From Mesorhizobium sp. WSM4904 (lineage in GTDB: Bacteria; Pseudomonadota; Alphaproteobacteria; Rhizobiales; Rhizobiaceae): a stretch of 64,000 bases of DNA. The DNA is taken from positions 6,271,001 to 6,335,000 of the forward strand of contig NZ_CP121354.1 in assembly GCF_029674545.1 (NCBI RefSeq), given 5' to 3'. Of the stretch, positions 56,449 to 64,000 are shown one piece after another. Position 1 is the first letter of the stretch, and each line of letters begins with the position of its first letter. The translations under genes and the position numbers were made by a program. The notes beneath the pieces were generated by a model. That model saw only the letters and a program-made list of their open reading frames with translations, was not told the DNA's origin and did not search any database.

Positions 56449-57267
56449 TCACCCACGCTGCGCCGCCTGCTCGTCGCGCTGGCGCTGGACCTCGCGGCGC
56501 TTGTTGGCGATCGAGGCGATGATGACGCCGACCGCGACCACGGCGATCAGGATGGTGCAGGCGGCGTTGATCTCCGGCGTCACGCCGAGACGCACCTGGC
56601 TGTAGATCTTCATCGGCAGCGTCGTGGCCCCCGGGCCAGAGGTGAAGCTGGCGATGACCAGGTCGTCGAGCGAAAGCGTGAAGGCCAGCATCCAGCCCGA
56701 GATGATCGCCGGCAGGATCACGGGCAAGGTGATCTGGAAGAAGGTCTTCACCGGCGGCGCGCCGAGGTCCATGGCCGCTTCCTCGAGCGAGCGGTCGAAG
56801 GAGACCAGGCGCGACTGCACGACGACGGCCACGAAGCACATGGTGAAGGTGATGTGGGCGAGCGTGACCGTGAAGAAGCCGCGATCGAGCCCAACGGCTA
56901 CGAACAACAGCAGCAGCGACAGGCCGGTGATGACTTCCGGCATGACCAGCGGCGCAAAGACCATGCCGGAAAATAGCACCCGCCCCTTGAAGCGCGTGTA
57001 GCGCGTCAAGGTGATCGCGGCCAGCGTGCCGAGCACAGTCGCCACGGTGGCCGAGATGACGCCGACGCGCGCCGTCACCCAGGTGGCGTCCATCAGGCCC
57101 TGGTTGTGGAACAGCGACACATACCATTTGGTCGAGAAGCCGCCCCAGACGGTAACGAGCTTCGATTCGTTGAAGGAGAAGACGATGAGCAGCACGATCG
57201 GCAGATAGAGAAAGGCAAAGCCGAGCACGATCGAGGTGATGTTGAAGCGGCTCCAGGTGGCGTTCAT
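56449..57267 (-). CDS. potI: Polyamine ABC transporter permease PotI
   Basis: A 272-residue permease with six transmembrane helices and coupling loop LEEAAMDLGAPPVKTFFQITLP near residue 155. The ATG at 57267 overlaps the stop of potH as ATGA. Together with PotH it forms the channel of a putrescine/spermidine importer; last gene of the operon potF-potG-potH-potI. Confidence 0.92.
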   Translation of the reverse strand: MNATWSRFNITSIVLGFAFLYLPIVLLIVFSFNESKLVTVWGGFSTKWYVSLFHNQGLMDATWVTARVGVISATVATVLGTLAAITLTRYTRFKGRVLFSGMVFAPLVMPEVITGLSLLLLFVAVGLDRGFFTVTLAHITFTMCFVAVVVQSRLVSFDRSLEEAAMDLGAPPVKTFFQITLPVILPAIISGWMLAFTLSLDDLVIASFTSGPGATTLPMKIYSQVRLGVTPEINAACTILIAVVAVGVIIASIANKRREVQRQRDEQAAQRG

Positions 57268-58229
57268 TTGCCTTGCTCCTGTGCACGAGCCTGAGCCTGC
57301 TGGAAGAACATGATCGGGACGGTCAGCACCAACAGCAGGATGACCGCCACCGCCGACGAGACCGGCCAGTCGCGGTTGGCGAAGAACTCGTTCCACAGCG
57401 TCTTGCCGATCATCAGCGTCTGCGAACCGCCGAGAAGATCCGGGATGACGAACTCGCCGACGGCCGGGATGAACACCAGCAGGCAGCCGGCGATCACACC
57501 CGGCAGCGACAGAGGAAAGGTGATCTTCCAGAAGGCGCCGGTCGGCGGGCAGCCGAGATCCTGCGCCGCCTCGATCAGCGAATAGTCCATCTTCTCCAGC
57601 GACGAATAAAGCGGCAGCACCATGAAGGGCAGGTAGGAATAGACGATGCCGATGAAGATCGCGGCGTAGGTGTTGAGAATGACCAGCGGCTGGCTGATGA
57701 GATGCAGCGACAAAAGCACCTGGTTGAGCAGCCCCTCGGGCTTGAGGATGCCGATCCAGGCATAGACGCGGATCAGGAACGAGGTCCAGAACGGCAGGAT
57801 CACCAGCATCAGAAGTGTCGGCCTGACCGTCGCCGGCGCGCGCGCCATGCCATAGGCGATCGGATAGCCGACGATCAGCGTCAGCACCGTCGAGATGGCC
57901 GCGATGATCAGGCTGGTCACATAAGCATTGAAGTAGAGCGCATCCTGGGTGAGCCAGGTGTAGTTGTCGAAGTTGAGCTCGCGGAATCCGGCGAAGAATC
58001 CGGACACGCCATCGCTGAAATCGAGCACGGGCGTGTAGGGCGGCATGGAGATCGCCGTCTGCGACAGCGAGATCTTGAAGACGATGACGAACGGAACGAG
58101 GAAGAAGAACAGCAGCCAGAGATAGGGGACGATGATGACGAGGCGGCTGACGAATCCCTTCGCCAGCCTGGTCGGCAACTGAGCGGCGGTCTCGGCCGAT
58201 GAGGAGGCGGTGGCGGCGATTTGGGTCAT
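57264..58229 (-). CDS. potH: Polyamine ABC transporter permease PotH
   Basis: A 321-residue permease: six transmembrane helices, coupling loop LIEAAQDLGCPPTGAFWKITFPLSLPG near residue 225. A 35-residue N-terminal cytoplasmic tail precedes helix 1. It starts 9 bp after potG. Confidence 0.92.
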   Translation of the reverse strand: MTQIAATASSSAETAAQLPTRLAKGFVSRLVIIVPYLWLLFFFLVPFVIVFKISLSQTAISMPPYTPVLDFSDGVSGFFAGFRELNFDNYTWLTQDALYFNAYVTSLIIAAISTVLTLIVGYPIAYGMARAPATVRPTLLMLVILPFWTSFLIRVYAWIGILKPEGLLNQVLLSLHLISQPLVILNTYAAIFIGIVYSYLPFMVLPLYSSLEKMDYSLIEAAQDLGCPPTGAFWKITFPLSLPGVIAGCLLVFIPAVGEFVIPDLLGGSQTLMIGKTLWNEFFANRDWPVSSAVAVILLLVLTVPIMFFQQAQARAQEQGK

Positions 58230-58238
58230 GGCCCGCTC

Positions 58239-59378
58239 CTACCTGGTCAGCACGACGCCGGCATCAGGCCGGAAGGAAACCCAGGCGCGGTCGTTCCAGG
58301 TCAGCGGGTCCTCGGTGACGCGGGAGGCATTCAACGCGCTCGCCCGCACGATCTGACCGTCATCGAGCTTGATATGGTAGACGGTCATGTCGCCGAGATA
58401 CGCGACGTCATAAACCTCGCCCTCGAGGGCGTTGACGGCATCCGCCGGCTTCTTCGACGAGACTTTGATCTTCTCCGGCCGGATCGCGAAGACGATGTCG
58501 GCGCCCTTGGCGGTATCGGCGGCATTCTCGACGACTATCTGCGCGCCGGTCGTGCCGGTGATGCGCGTCGTATTGGCCGCCCGCTCGGCGACCTTGCCCT
58601 CGAACATGTTCACGTTGCCGACGAAATGCGCCACGAAGCGCGAGGTCGGCGCCTCATAGATTTCCGCCGGTGTGGCGACCTGCATCACCTCGCCCTTGTC
58701 CATGATGGCGATGCGGTCGGCCATGGTCATGGCTTCCTCCTGGTCGTGGGTGACGACGACGAAGGTGAGGCCGAGTTCCTGCTGCAGATCCATCAATTCG
58801 AACTGCGTCTCCTCGCGCAGCTTCTTGTCGAGCGCGCCGAGCGGCTCGTCCAGGAGAAGGACCTTCGGCCGCTTGGCGACCGAGCGGGCAAGCGCCACAC
58901 GCTGGCGCTGGCCGCCGGAAAGCTGATGCGGCTTGCGCTTGGCGAACTGCTCGAGCTTGACCAGCCTCAGCATCTCGGCAACACGCTTTTCGATGTCGGC
59001 GGCCGGCATGCCTTCCTGCTTGAGGCCGAAGGCGATGTTCTTCTCCACCGTCATATGCGGAAACAGCGCATAGGACTGGAACATCATGTTCACCGGCCGC
59101 TTGTAGGGCGGGATACCGCGCAGGTCCTGGCCGTCGAGCAGGATGCGCCCCGCGGTCGGCTCCTCGAAGCCGGCGAGCATCCTCAGCAAGGTCGACTTGC
59201 CGCAGCCCGAGGCGCCAAGCAGCGCAAAGAACTCACGCTCGAAGATGGTCAGCGACAGATTGTTGACGGCGGTGAAGTCGCCGAACTTCTTGGTCACCTT
59301 GTCGAATTGGATATACGGCTTGGCGTTCGGATCATTCCATGGCGCGAAATCCCTGCGGATGCTGCCAAGCGATTTCAT
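58239..59378 (-). CDS. potG: Polyamine ABC transporter ATPase PotG
   Basis: A 379-residue ATPase: Walker A GASGCGKSTLL near residue 55, signature LSGGQRQRVALARS, Walker B VLLLDEPLGALD, and a C-terminal TOBE domain. Typical of the PotA/PotG line. It is separated from potF by 305 bp of repeats, so expression of potF may be higher than that of the rest. Confidence 0.93.
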   Translation of the reverse strand: MKSLGSIRRDFAPWNDPNAKPYIQFDKVTKKFGDFTAVNNLSLTIFEREFFALLGASGCGKSTLLRMLAGFEEPTAGRILLDGQDLRGIPPYKRPVNMMFQSYALFPHMTVEKNIAFGLKQEGMPAADIEKRVAEMLRLVKLEQFAKRKPHQLSGGQRQRVALARSVAKRPKVLLLDEPLGALDKKLREETQFELMDLQQELGLTFVVVTHDQEEAMTMADRIAIMDKGEVMQVATPAEIYEAPTSRFVAHFVGNVNMFEGKVAERAANTTRITGTTGAQIVVENAADTAKGADIVFAIRPEKIKVSSKKPADAVNALEGEVYDVAYLGDMTVYHIKLDDGQIVRASALNASRVTEDPLTWNDRAWVSFRPDAGVVLTR

Positions 59379-59398
59379 ATCCCCACTCCGGTTCTGTT

Positions 59399-59640
59399 TC
59401 TTTCAGCTAGAACCGCTCATCGTTTCAAGGAAACGCAGAACCGCTTTAGCTTTTTGTTTTGACGCAATTCCCGGACGGAAAACCGCCAAGCACTTTTCCC
59501 GGAATTGCTCTGTCTCTTTGCTTTGACGCAATCCCGGACGGAAAACCGCTACGCACTTTTCCTGGAATTGCTCTGTCTCTTTGTTTTGACGCAATTCCGG
59601 ACGGAAAACCGCTACGCACTTTTCCTGGAATTGCTCTAAG
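59399..59640. repeat. Three tandem copies of a rhizobial intergenic repeat
   Basis: A head (TAGAACCGCTCATCGTTTCA) followed by three copies of about 63 bp, each with TTTGNTTTGACGCAAT, then GGACGGAAAACCGC and CACTTTTCC[TC]GGAATTGCTCT. The same unit occurs singly at 22085-22190. Units contain inverted CCGGAC/GTCCGG-like pieces and differ at few positions, suggesting recent tandem duplication. Confidence 0.9.
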
Positions 59641-59673
59641 AAAGCGACCCCGGTAATTGGCTGCCGGGGTCGC
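59638..59673 (-). terminator. Terminator after potF
   Basis: On the minus strand GCGACCCCGG, ten-base loop, CCGGGGTCGC followed by TTTCTT, 11 bp after the potF stop codon. Read-through would be needed for potG, so it may attenuate rather than stop the operon. Confidence 0.75.
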
Positions 59674-59683
59674 TTCTCAGTGC

Positions 59684-60781
59684 CTATTGGCCGGTGACGA
59701 TCTTGGTCCAGGTGCGCGTGATGACGCGCTGTGTCTTGGGATCGTATGGCTGCACGGTATAAAGCTTCTTGGTCGTCTCCTCGTCCGGGTAGACCGAGGT
59801 GTCTTCAAGCAGGGCCTTGTCGACGAACTGCTGCGAGGCCTTGTTGCCGTTGGCGTAGAGCACGTAGTTCGACGACTTGGCGATGACTTCCGGCGTCATC
59901 ATGTAGTTGATGAACTCGAGCGCCTCGGCGACATGCGGCGCATCGGCCGGAATCGCCATCTGATCGAACCACATCTGGGCGCCTTCCTTCGGCACCGAAT
60001 AGCCGATCTCGACGCCCTGCTTGGCTTCCTCGGCGCGGTTGCGCGCCTGGAACACGTCGCCCGACCAGCCGACCGCCAGGCAGATGTCGCCATTGGCCAA
60101 AGCGTTGATGTATTCGGACGAATGGAACTTGCGGATATAGGGTCGAACCTTCAGCAGCGCTTCCTCGGCCTTGGCGATGTCGTCAGGCGAAGTGCTGTTC
60201 GGGTCGAGGCCGAGATATTTCAGCGCCGCCGGAATGATGTCGGCAGGCGAATCCAGCACATAGACGCCGCAGTCCTTCAGTTTGGCCAGGCTCTCCGGAT
60301 TGAAGAACACGTCCCAACTGTCGACCTTGTCGGTGCCGAGCGCGGCCTGCACCTTCTTGACGTTGTAGCCGAGGCCGACCGTGCCCCACATGTAGTTGAC
60401 CGAATACTCATTGCCCGGATCGTACTTGCCGGTGCGCTCGGTGATGACGTCCCACATGTTGGAGATGTTCGGCAGCTTCGACTTGTCGAGCTTCTGGAAG
60501 ACGCCGGCCTGGATCTGACGCGCCAGGAAGTTGGCGCTGGGCACGACGACGTCGTAGCCGCTGCCGCCGGCGAGCAGTTTCGTCTCCAGGATCTCGTTGG
60601 AATCGAAGGTGTCGTAGACGACCTTGATGCCGGTTTTCTTGGTGAAGTCGTCGATGATCGAGCTGTCGATGTAGTCCGACCAGTTATAGACATTGACGAC
60701 GCGATCGTCGGCATGGCCGCCTACGCTAAAGAGCGTCAGGAATGCCGAGGTCGCCGAAAGCAAAAGCGCTTTGCGGATCAT
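59684..60781 (-). CDS. potF: Polyamine ABC transporter substrate-binding protein PotF
   Basis: A 365-residue periplasmic putrescine/spermidine-binding protein: signal peptide MIRKALLLSATSAFLTLFSV with cleavage near GGHA, then VNVYNWSDYID (typical PotD/PotF start), and WDVFFNPESLAKLKDCGVYVLDSP and AVGWSGDVFQARNRA further on. The ATG at 60781 follows AAAGGAGAACATC, a strong ribosome-binding site. First gene of the pot operon. Confidence 0.94.
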   Translation of the reverse strand: MIRKALLLSATSAFLTLFSVGGHADDRVVNVYNWSDYIDSSIIDDFTKKTGIKVVYDTFDSNEILETKLLAGGSGYDVVVPSANFLARQIQAGVFQKLDKSKLPNISNMWDVITERTGKYDPGNEYSVNYMWGTVGLGYNVKKVQAALGTDKVDSWDVFFNPESLAKLKDCGVYVLDSPADIIPAALKYLGLDPNSTSPDDIAKAEEALLKVRPYIRKFHSSEYINALANGDICLAVGWSGDVFQARNRAEEAKQGVEIGYSVPKEGAQMWFDQMAIPADAPHVAEALEFINYMMTPEVIAKSSNYVLYANGNKASQQFVDKALLEDTSVYPDEETTKKLYTVQPYDPKTQRVITRTWTKIVTGQ

Positions 60782-61122
60782 GATGTTCTCCTTTGGTGAA
60801 TGTTCCCCTGCCGGCTCGGCGCGATATGGGCGCGGGACGGCGTTTGGTTCGGATTGTTGAGCTTTCCGGAGGGCAATGAGCGCGACCCGCTGGAACCGCG
60901 CTGGATCGTTGAGTAGCGGTTCCGGCCCTTGCACCCCCTCCGGAAGGGTATCAGGGCGGCGTCAGCGGCGTTCGCCGCGGCGTAGTCAGAAATATGACGT
61001 TGCGGTCCGGCCCCGGTGAGGCCGGCAGAGACACTTGGCAAGATACGCCTGTCTTGTTGTTGCCGTAATCGCAGCCTGCCCGCCCGGCGACACGGTTGTC
61101 AATGGCAAACGCTTATGTAGCA
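60782..61122. other. 341-bp gap, no gene supported
   Basis: Between potF and the EamA permease gene. It should hold the pot promoter. I see inverted GC-rich pieces near 60910-60950 (CCGCTGG and CCGGAGG types) but no convincing small ORF or RNA. Confidence 0.4.
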
Positions 61123-62073
61123 TCAATTAGGGGATGGCAGGCCTGTAATGCCCGGCCGCTCGGGCCGGGTCTGCCGCTTGAACTCGAATGCGATATGGAC
61201 GAGCAGCGCCGTGACCACGACCGCGCCACCGATGATGGTGCGCACCGACGGCACCTCGGAATGGACGAGCCAGACCCAGATCGGGCCGAGGATCGGCTCG
61301 AAGGTGCCGAGCAGTGCCGCGATGGCCGCCGGCACCAGCCGCGCGCCCATGGCGAAAAAGGCAAGGCCAACGCCGAGATTGATCACGCCGAGGGCGAAGA
61401 GAAAGCTCATATCGCGCGCGGAGACGACGAATTCCGTGGCCTGCGAGGCGGCAAAGGCACCGGCCAGCAGCGCGCCGAGGCACGTGGCCGGAACCATGCG
61501 CACATGGGCGAAGCGCCGGGTGATCACGGTCGCGAACGAAAACATCACCGCGATCAGCAGCGCCAGCCCGTCGCCGATCGGCGAGACGGCGCCGCCCAAA
61601 GATTCCGAGACCATGATGGCGACGCCGGTGATGACGGCGGCAATTGCCGCCCAGGTCCCCGGGCTCACACGTTCGCGAAACAGCACCCAGGCGAGCAAGG
61701 CCGCCAGAAGCGGCACGCCTGCCTGCATCAACAAGATGTTCGCGACCGTCGTGTAGGCGAGCGCGACGATGAAGCTCGTCGAAGCGGTAGCGAAGCAGAA
61801 GGCGACGCCAAGCCCGGGCAGCCCCATGTCGCGGAACAGTTTCGAGGTGCCGCGCCAGCCGTCGCGCCAGACCATGAAGGCGACGAGGAAGGCCACCGCC
61901 CAGAGCGAGCGCCAGAACACCACTGTCCAGCTGTCGCCGACATGGATGAAGCGGGCGATGGTGCCGCCAAAACTCCACATCAGCGCCGACAGGAAGACCA
62001 GCAGCATGCCGATCCGCTCCTCGCGCGGCGAGACGGCAGGCAAGGCAATGCGGGGCGAAGCGGTATCGGACAT
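61123..62073 (-). CDS. EamA/DMT family transporter
   Basis: A 316-residue integral membrane protein with ten predicted helices in two repeated EamA halves (about 22-150 and 165-300; second half starts near WAAIAAVITGVAIMVSESLGG). Members export amino acids or metabolites; substrate unknown. I choose the ATG at 62073; the 57 earlier in-frame codons are not hydrophobic and lack family features. Confidence 0.88.
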   Translation of the reverse strand: MSDTASPRIALPAVSPREERIGMLLVFLSALMWSFGGTIARFIHVGDSWTVVFWRSLWAVAFLVAFMVWRDGWRGTSKLFRDMGLPGLGVAFCFATASTSFIVALAYTTVANILLMQAGVPLLAALLAWVLFRERVSPGTWAAIAAVITGVAIMVSESLGGAVSPIGDGLALLIAVMFSFATVITRRFAHVRMVPATCLGALLAGAFAASQATEFVVSARDMSFLFALGVINLGVGLAFFAMGARLVPAAIAALLGTFEPILGPIWVWLVHSEVPSVRTIIGGAVVVTALLVHIAFEFKRQTRPERPGITGLPSPN

Positions 62074-62240
62074 GGGCACGACTGTCAGCGAGTTGCAGGC
62101 GGTACGATCCACCACGGACGACAACTCCATGTCCCAATCGCGTAGCGCAAAGGCGAAAGCCACGCGTGATCCAGCATCCACTGAAATATGGGACAAAGTC
62201 GTCTGTGCCTCGCAGGACCGCTGAGGCTCGGCGGCAAGCA

Positions 62241-63689
62241 TCATCCCTGGAAATCGAAAGCGCTGAGGCCCGTCACCATCTCATCGAGGCCGAGCGGCCG
62301 CGTCACCGGCGGCTCGGCGCGCGCCAGGCAGCCGACGCGCTCGCAGAGCCTGCAGGCCGGACCGACCGGCGTGGCGAAGGCCGTGCCGTGCGCGGTCTTG
62401 CCGGCGGCCGGCCCAGGCAGCGCCGCGCTGTAGACGATCTCGTCGCGAAAGCCGATGTCGCAGCCGAGCAGAAGCGCCGTGCGCCGCGGCCGCTCGGAGA
62501 AGGCGCCTTGCGGCCCTTCGAGCGTGCGGGCGATGCAGAGGAACTCGGCGCCGTCGGGCATTTCCACCGCCTCGACCAGGATCCGGCCGGGCTGCGAAAA
62601 GGCCGCATGTACAGGAAGCTTCGGACAAGCGCCGCCGAAACGGCTCTGCGGATAGCCGTGGCTGCCCGCCTTGCGGAAGCGGTTGCCGGCATTGTCGACC
62701 TCCAGCATGAAGAACGGCACGCCCGCCGCGCCCGGCCGCTGCAGCATGGTCAGGCGGTTTGCCGCCTGTTCGAAGGACACGCCGAAACGCGAGCGCAGAA
62801 CGTCGATATCGTAGCGGGCACGGACGGCCGCCGCGTGAAAGGCCTGATAGGGCATCATCAGGGCGTGCGCGGCATAGCGGCCGAGCTCGAAGCGGGCGAG
62901 CCGGCGCGCCTCGTCGGTCGCCAGCTTCAACGCCTGGATCTCAGCGGCCACGGCGACGGTCATGCGCATCAGGCTCGCCTCCATGGCGACCTCGCGCAAC
63001 TGGTCGAAGGGAGAGAGCCGCTCGGACAGGAACAGGCGTTGCGAATGGCGGTCATAGCGCCTGCGCCAGTTCGGCATGGTGGCGACCGGCAGCACCTTGA
63101 CCACGATGCCGTGCTCGCGCCTCAGCCAAGCTTTCAGCACCCCGAACAGGTCGTCTCCAGGATCGAGCAGCGAAATGAAGGCTTCCGCTTCCTCCTCCAG
63201 CGCGGCGAAATGGTTCGGCCGACGCTCGAAGGTCTCGTGCACTTCATCGACAGGCAGCCGCGTGCCGGACAATGCGGTCGCCCTGCCTTCGCGCGCCAGA
63301 AGCTCATTGAGATCCGATAGCCGCTCGGCCTGCTCGCGATAGGCGCGAAACAGCTTAACCATGGCCGTGGAGGCGTTCGGCGCGATTTCGGCGAGATCGA
63401 TCAGTTCCTGGTCCCCCGGCAATTCGCCGGCCAGCAGCGGATCGCCGAACACTTCCTTCAGCGCCGCGATCGACCCTTTGGTCTCGCCCTGCAGCTCGTG
63501 CGGGTCGATCTTGTAGACGGACGCCAGCTTGAGGATCAACTGAACCGTCAGCGGCCGCTGGTTGCGCTCGATGAGGTTGAGATAGGACGGCGAGATGGCC
63601 AGCCCTTCGGCCATCGCCGTCTGGGTCAGCCCCTTGGCATTGCGAAGCCGCCGGATGCGCGGCCCGGCAAAGATCTTCTGGTCGGCCAA
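62241..63689 (-). CDS. ScfR-like XRE-family regulator of short-chain acyl metabolism
   Basis: A 482-residue regulator: N-terminal XRE helix-turn-helix (IRRLRNAKGLTQTAMAEGLAISPSYLNLIERNQRPL, about 12-47), an ImmA/IrrE-like middle (about 160-290), and a C-terminal DUF2083-type region ending in a Cys cluster CRLCERVGC near residue 445 that may bind a metal. Proteins of this architecture (ScfR of Rhodobacter, RamB of Corynebacterium) control isocitrate lyase and acetate metabolism. It is divergent from aceA across a 247-bp gap with three ATTTACA motifs. Confidence 0.9.
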   Translation of the reverse strand: MADQKIFAGPRIRRLRNAKGLTQTAMAEGLAISPSYLNLIERNQRPLTVQLILKLASVYKIDPHELQGETKGSIAALKEVFGDPLLAGELPGDQELIDLAEIAPNASTAMVKLFRAYREQAERLSDLNELLAREGRATALSGTRLPVDEVHETFERRPNHFAALEEEAEAFISLLDPGDDLFGVLKAWLRREHGIVVKVLPVATMPNWRRRYDRHSQRLFLSERLSPFDQLREVAMEASLMRMTVAVAAEIQALKLATDEARRLARFELGRYAAHALMMPYQAFHAAAVRARYDIDVLRSRFGVSFEQAANRLTMLQRPGAAGVPFFMLEVDNAGNRFRKAGSHGYPQSRFGGACPKLPVHAAFSQPGRILVEAVEMPDGAEFLCIARTLEGPQGAFSERPRRTALLLGCDIGFRDEIVYSAALPGPAAGKTAHGTAFATPVGPACRLCERVGCLARAEPPVTRPLGLDEMVTGLSAFDFQG

Positions 63690-63707
63690 TCATCTATCCT
63701 TGACAAG

Positions 63708-63862
63708 AATTTACACGGAAGCGCGTGGTCGCCGCCCATCCGCCTTTTACAATCATGACAAATTTACAGCACCAGCCTGTCAAACACAACACAGTTTTTC
63801 TCTTATTTTTGGCAAGAACCCTTGGTTTTTCTGGCTCTTTTTGCGTCGCAGTGTAAATGCTG
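63708..63862. promoter_or_regulatory. Three ATTTACA motifs between the ScfR-like gene and aceA
   Basis: AATTTACAC (63708-63716), AATTTACAG (about 63761-63769) and, inverted, GTGTAAAT (63851-63858, read as ATTTACAC on the minus strand). They share ATTTACA[CG] and fall in the divergent promoter region, the expected place for binding by the ScfR-like protein. Confidence 0.45.
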
Positions 63863-63936
63863 TCACACACCAGCGGCGCCGAAATGACTTCCGCGAAAGC
63901 GCCATCCGAAGAAGCAGAACCGATCTGGAGCAACCG

Positions 63937-64000
63937 ATGACTGATTTTTACAACCTCGTCCCGTCCGCGCCGGAAGGCCGTTTCGACGGCATCGAACGGC
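63937..64000 (+). CDS. aceA: Isocitrate lyase, N-terminal fragment (cut by window end)
   Basis: Only the first 21 codons are in the window, cut at 64000: MTDFYNLVPSAPEGRFDGIE. This start matches rhizobial isocitrate lyase as I recall it, the first enzyme of the glyoxylate shunt. The ATG follows GGAGCAACCG. Its divergent ScfR-like neighbour supports the identification, since that regulator type commonly sits beside aceA. Confidence 0.8.
   Translation, partial: MTDFYNLVPSAPEGRFDGIER

Noticed and set aside
59399..59640. Regular 63-bp repeats that might suggest a CRISPR array
   Set aside because: Units are directly adjacent with no unique spacers and match a dispersed intergenic repeat elsewhere in the window; no cas genes.

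Overview
The window reads as one contiguous piece of chromosome from an alphaproteobacterium of the order Rhizobiales, most likely Mesorhizobium or a close relative. Four things point there: uniformly GC-rich coding sequence; a DUF768 protein (a family I know mainly from Mesorhizobium); rhizobial palindromic intergenic repeats; and a tRNA-His without an encoded G-1 and with discriminator A73, the alphaproteobacterial type. I see no insertion sequence, integrase, CRISPR array or rRNA operon. The window ends inside a gene that starts like isocitrate lyase.

Layout. 0-10 kb: glycolate oxidase genes glcD-glcE-glcF on the minus strand, a DUF3422 protein, and a GntR regulator with lldD (L-lactate dehydrogenase) on the plus strand. 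The same 23-bp operator-like palindrome lies in front of glcD and of the GntR gene. 10-23 kb: housekeeping and small genes (rsmE, gshA, DUF937, a lipoprotein, DUF1127, a LysR regulator of LsrB/VtlR type, a CHASE4-GGDEF-EAL protein, xseA, a DmpA-like peptidase, DUF768). 23-26.8 kb: a two-gene heterodimeric ABC exporter with one degenerate ATP site.

26.9-34.6 kb holds the least understood locus. It is a tight six-gene minus-strand operon encoding a carrier protein, an acyl-CoA-dehydrogenase-like flavoprotein, an amino acid:[carrier protein] ligase (a seryl-tRNA synthetase homologue), a DUF1839 protein, a GH2 glycosidase and a tandem alpha/beta-hydrolase protein whose two nucleophile positions are Arg and Cys. 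It looks like a small non-ribosomal aminoacyl-thioester pathway joined to a carbohydrate.

34.9-46.6 kb: a catabolic island of four enolase-superfamily dehydratases, a NIPSNAP protein, a GntR regulator, a complete sugar-type ABC importer and an RraA-type aldolase, organised as two divergent operons. It probably takes up and degrades a sugar acid or a glycoside of one.

46.6-64 kb: tRNA-His; a small RNA of three hairpins, each with a CCTCCTCCC loop (cuckoo RNA/alpha-r14 type); a phasin; a 1293-residue CbrA/PdhS-type histidine kinase; acetoacetyl-CoA synthetase; an AsmA protein; a putrescine/spermidine transporter (potFGHI); an EamA permease; and an ScfR-like regulator divergent from aceA. Phasin, acetoacetyl-CoA synthetase and aceA/ScfR fit an organism that stores polyhydroxybutyrate and uses the glyoxylate shunt.
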